Positions 60,915 to 64,000 of a DNA stretch of 64,000 nt are shown here, one piece after another. The notes under the pieces are model-generated. The model did not search any database and had not been told where the DNA came from. It saw nothing but the letters and a program-made list of their open reading frames with translations. The stretch comes from Marivirga arenosa (lineage in GTDB: Bacteria > Bacteroidota > Bacteroidia > Cytophagales > Cyclobacteriaceae), in the NCBI RefSeq assembly GCF_030503875.2, contig NZ_CP129968.2:1054001-1118000 (forward strand), given 5' to 3'. The stretch's first letter is position 1; the number at the start of each line of letters is the position of its first letter. The position numbers and the translations under genes are program-made.

Positions 60915-62279
60915 ATGAAGCACATTCTTAATTTTTTCTTTACATCCTTGATTGGAATTATATTATTCTCTTGTTCAAATCAAGAGTCCACCAAAGTTGA
61001 CCTTTTATTAAATAATGCATCTATAATTGATGTTAAAAATGATAAAATAATTGAAAGTCAGTTTGTAGCGATTAAAGGAGATACTATTTTTTCAGTCGGA
61101 GAGATGTCTGAACTTCCTGCCTTCGAAGCTAAGGCATCTATTGATCTTGAAGGGAAATATATAATGCCGGGTTTATGGGATAATCATGTTCATTTTAGAG
61201 GAGGTGAAGAATTGATTGAAGAGAATAAAAATTTGCTAAAGCTTTTTCCAAAATTTGGTATTACTACAGTTCGAGATGCAGGAGGAGATATCACTCCTTC
61301 GGTTTTAGAATGGAGGAAAACAATTCAAAACAAAAAATTGACTGGTCCACATATTTTCACTTCTGGACCTAAATTAGATGGGCCTAATCCAGCTTGGGCA
61401 GGTTCAATAAAAATAGAAAATCAAGAAGATATTGAGGATGCTTTAGATTCATTACAAGAAATTGGAGCTGATTATGTCAAGATGTACGATGGTAGTTTAA
61501 CAGCTGAAAATTTTTATGCTATCATTAAATCGGCAGAAAAAAGAGGCATGAAAACTACCGGGCATATGCCCATGTCTGCTGATTTGAATAGAGCTATTGA
61601 TTTGGGTTTAGACGGAAGCGAACATATGTATTACAGCATGAAAGCATGTTCTCCTAAAGCTGATAGTTTAACGGAATTAGGCCTAGGGTATGGCATGATG
61701 GAAACGATTACGGATACTTATGATCAGGAATTGGCACAAAGCTTTTTCAAAAAAATGGCTTCTAATGATGTTTACATCACTCCAACACTCTATATCGGAA
61801 AAGTGCTTTCTATGCTTGCAGATGAAGATCATAGTTCAGACTCCTTATTGTCTGACGTAGGTCCAGGTATTCAAGAAACTTATAAAGGGAGAATTGAATC
61901 TGCAAAAAGAGCAAAAGCATCGGGTAGTCAAATGAGATCAAAAGTATCTGATTTGGCTCGTGAAATGGTGCCTGCTATGGTTGATAATGGCGTTTCTATC
62001 TTAGCAGGGTCTGATTGTGGTCCTTTTAATTCATTTGTTTATCCTGGGGAGGCTTTATGGGGGGAGTTATTTAGCTTAAGCGCTACAGGTTTAACACCAT
62101 CAGAAGTTTTAAGCACTTCTATAATTAATGGTCCTGCATATTTAGGATTGAGCGAATTTTATGGAAGCATTGAAAAGAATAAAGTTGCGGATATTATTGT
62201 TTTGAGTAAAAATCCACTTAAGGGCTTAGAAAATATACGATCATTAGAAAGTGTAGTATTGAAAGGGAAACAATTGTAA
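60915..62279 (+). CDS. Amidohydrolase family lipoprotein
   Basis: A 454-residue exported enzyme with lipobox LFSC (Cys at about 20). The amidohydrolase metal centre is visible: DNHVHFRGG, Lys in DYVKMYDGS, His in TTGHMPMS, His in GSEHMYYS and Asp in LAGSDCGPF. N- and C-terminal strands (LLLNNASIIDVKND, KVADIIVLSKNPLKGLENI) form the composite barrel of dihydroorotase/imidazolonepropionase types. Substrate unknown; peptide-like amides are likely in lipoprotein members. Confidence 0.9.
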   Translation: MKHILNFFFTSLIGIILFSCSNQESTKVDLLLNNASIIDVKNDKIIESQFVAIKGDTIFSVGEMSELPAFEAKASIDLEGKYIMPGLWDNHVHFRGGEELIEENKNLLKLFPKFGITTVRDAGGDITPSVLEWRKTIQNKKLTGPHIFTSGPKLDGPNPAWAGSIKIENQEDIEDALDSLQEIGADYVKMYDGSLTAENFYAIIKSAEKRGMKTTGHMPMSADLNRAIDLGLDGSEHMYYSMKACSPKADSLTELGLGYGMMETITDTYDQELAQSFFKKMASNDVYITPTLYIGKVLSMLADEDHSSDSLLSDVGPGIQETYKGRIESAKRAKASGSQMRSKVSDLAREMVPAMVDNGVSILAGSDCGPFNSFVYPGEALWGELFSLSATGLTPSEVLSTSIINGPAYLGLSEFYGSIEKNKVADIIVLSKNPLKGLENIRSLESVVLKGKQL

Positions 62280-62378
62280 AAAATAATCCATTTCAATTAG
62301 GATTTATGCCCTTGGCATTCCTTTTCGCTTAACATTTTTCTAACTTTAAAATCCTTTAAGATTTAGATACTAATTCAT

Positions 62379-64000
62379 ATGGCTAACACACCTGATACTG
62401 ATAAAAAATTATTTCTACTTGATGCAATGGCTCTAATCTATAGAGCTCATTTTGCTTTTAGTAAAACACCCCGAATCAATTCAAAAGGGATGAATACTGG
62501 GGCAGCATTAGGCTTTACAAATACCCTTTTAGAAATATTAAAGAAAGAAAAACCTACACATATTGGAGTGGCTTTTGATACTTCTGCCCCAACATTTCGT
62601 CATGAGGAATTTCCAGAATATAAAGCACAACGAGAAGAGCAACCCGAAGATATAAGAGTTGCAATCCCTTATGTGAAAAAGATAGTGGAGGCTTTTAATA
62701 TCCCAGTTTTGATTAAAGATGGATTTGAGGCAGATGATATTATCGGAACCATTGCGAAGCAAGCAGGTGAAGACGGTTTCAAAGTTTATATGATGACTCC
62801 CGATAAAGATTATGCTCAATTGGTAACTGATAATGTTTTTCTATATAAACCTGCTTTCATGGGCAATGGAGTTGATGTATTAGGAATTGAAGAAGTAAAA
62901 AAGAAATTTGATATCGATAGAGTTGAGCAAGTAATCGATATACTCGGTCTTCAAGGTGATGCAGTTGATAATATTCCAGGTATTCCGGGAGTAGGAGCAA
63001 AAACTGCTATCAAATTCTTAAAGCAGTATGGATCTGTGGAAGGTCTTTTAGAACATACGGAAGAATTAAAAGGGAAAATGAAAGAAAAAGTGGAGGCTAA
63101 TAAGGAACAGGCCTTACTTTCAAAGAAACTAGCTACCATCAAAATTGATGTGCCTCTCGCCTATGAACCAGATAAATTGGTTCTGGATGAACCAAATGAA
63201 GAGGCCTTGAAAGAGCTTTTTGAAGAGCTAGAATTTAGAACCTTAATGAAAAGAGTGTTAGGGGAAGAACCTGCAAACACGGGAAAATCTTCTTCTAAAG
63301 CTGATCCTGCTCAAATTTCTATGTTTACTGATACTCCAGAAGAAGCAGCTGAAAGTGATCAGGAGCCGGAGGAAAGAAGAACATTAGCTAATACAAAACA
63401 TCAGTATCACCTAATTAATACAAAAGAGTTAAGAGAAGAGTTAATTACTTATTTATCAATTCAAGATGAGTTTTGTTTTGATACTGAAACTACAAGTTTA
63501 GAACCTACTGATGCTGAATTGGTAGGACTCGCATTTGCCTATGTAGCGGGAGAAGCCTATTATGTTCCCTTCCCAGAAGATCAAAAAGAAGCTCAAAAAA
63601 TAGCGAATGAATTCAAAGAAGTTCTCGAGAATCAAGATATTGTTAAAATAGGGCAAAATTTGAAGTACGACATTCAGGTAATGCGAAATTATGGTGTTAA
63701 AGTTCAAGGTAAAATGTTTGATACCATGTTGGCGCATTACTTAATTGATCCTGAAACTCGTCATAATATGGATGTTATGGCAGAGAATTATTTGAACTAT
63801 ACTCCAGTTTCTATTACTGAGTTGATCGGTAAAAAAGGAGCTAAACAAGGAAATATGCGTGATGTTCCGGTTGAAGATGTAGTGGAATATGCGGGTGAAG
63901 ATGCTGACATTACATTACAACTCAAGCACGTATTAGAAAAAGAAATTAAGGAAAACAATTTAGAGAAACTGCTACATGAGGTTGAAGAACCATTGTCATA
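62379..64000 (+). CDS. polA: DNA polymerase I, partial (5' part)
   Basis: The first 540 codons of polA, open to the right edge. The start is ATG 62379 (MANTPDTDKKLFLLDAMALIYRAHF). Residues 1-300 are the 5'-3' exonuclease/FEN domain: AFDTSAPTFRHEEFPEYK, DGFEADDIIGTIA, DKDYAQLV and GLQGDAVDNIPGIPGVGAKTA. From about 360 the 3'-5' exonuclease domain starts, with its acidic residues intact: FCFDTETTSLEP, KIGQNLKYDIQVM and YAGEDADITLQL, so proofreading is probably active. The polymerase domain is off the window. Confidence 0.95.
   Translation, partial: MANTPDTDKKLFLLDAMALIYRAHFAFSKTPRINSKGMNTGAALGFTNTLLEILKKEKPTHIGVAFDTSAPTFRHEEFPEYKAQREEQPEDIRVAIPYVKKIVEAFNIPVLIKDGFEADDIIGTIAKQAGEDGFKVYMMTPDKDYAQLVTDNVFLYKPAFMGNGVDVLGIEEVKKKFDIDRVEQVIDILGLQGDAVDNIPGIPGVGAKTAIKFLKQYGSVEGLLEHTEELKGKMKEKVEANKEQALLSKKLATIKIDVPLAYEPDKLVLDEPNEEALKELFEELEFRTLMKRVLGEEPANTGKSSSKADPAQISMFTDTPEEAAESDQEPEERRTLANTKHQYHLINTKELREELITYLSIQDEFCFDTETTSLEPTDAELVGLAFAYVAGEAYYVPFPEDQKEAQKIANEFKEVLENQDIVKIGQNLKYDIQVMRNYGVKVQGKMFDTMLAHYLIDPETRHNMDVMAENYLNYTPVSITELIGKKGAKQGNMRDVPVEDVVEYAGEDADITLQLKHVLEKEIKENNLEKLLHEVEEPLS

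Overview
The window is a 64 kb stretch of an A+T-rich chromosome from a member of the Bacteroidota, most likely the order Cytophagales (Marivirga-like, but the genus is a guess). The evidence is: many core promoters of the Bacteroidota type (TAnnTTTG at -7, often with TTTG or TTG about 20 bases upstream), almost no Shine-Dalgarno sequences, carboxypeptidase-regulatory-like TonB receptors, a four-helix-bundle (23S rRNA-IVS family) gene, NqrF, and an AccD without its zinc ribbon as is usual in this phylum. I see no prophage, insertion sequence, CRISPR array or rRNA. It is mostly ordinary chromosome.

Layout. 1-940: the start of a CrtA-like monooxygenase gene (minus), then an initiator tRNA followed downstream by a tandem array of three decayed tRNA-plus-terminator copies. 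943-4060: era, an inserted four-helix-bundle cassette, der and a small acidic lipoprotein. 4137-7460: BLUF photoreceptor, a KAS III-like enzyme with its TetR regulator and operator, and accD. 7485-12440: HEAT-like protein, radical SAM protein, a lone nqrF, a cyanophycinase-like lipoprotein, a GroES-like protein. 12479-20120: sugar MFS porter with a perfect 17-bp inverted repeat at its start, TetR-ABC1 kinase pair, Mpo1-like protein, sodium:solute symporter, hydrolase-OsmC fusion. 20392-26793: small cytoplasmic and exported proteins, a thioesterase, a flavin reductase, an asparagine synthase. 26793-29756: a Nudix-type regulator facing pfkA, an N-acetylglucosamine kinase-like gene and a ROK glucokinase. 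29746-42062: 2OG oxygenase, alpha-oxoamine synthase, outer-membrane beta-barrel protein, HtrA, phospholipase C-like protein, rpsT, radC, a kinase-like PAS protein, a thioesterase. 42216-48985: an accessory-looking block with an exported protein, a membrane protein plus winged-helix regulator, a TPR protein, a TonB receptor and a TPR histidine kinase. 49003-55186: porin-like protein, persulfide dioxygenase-rhodanese protein, Crp/Fnr and ArsR regulators, copper-type P-ATPase. 55272-64000: outer-membrane protein, purC, STAS protein, rnz, queuosine-precursor transporter, a glycosidase-like lipoprotein, an amidohydrolase and the first two thirds of polA.

The most interesting signals are regulatory and structural. 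They are (i) the tRNA-fMet remnant array; (ii) a palindrome filling the spacer of the pfkA promoter beside a Nudix protein whose catalytic box is degenerate, suggesting sugar-responsive control of hexose phosphorylation; (iii) a palindrome that exactly fills the -33/-7 spacer of the 42270 operon, with two near-copies inside a 30-bp direct repeat further down the same block, suggesting a local regulon of the winged-helix protein encoded there; (iv) a Crp-type dyad upstream of the persulfide dioxygenase gene at a class-II activator position; (v) inverted repeats flanking the four-helix-bundle gene between era and der. All functional statements come from reading the sequence and from family knowledge; no search was run.
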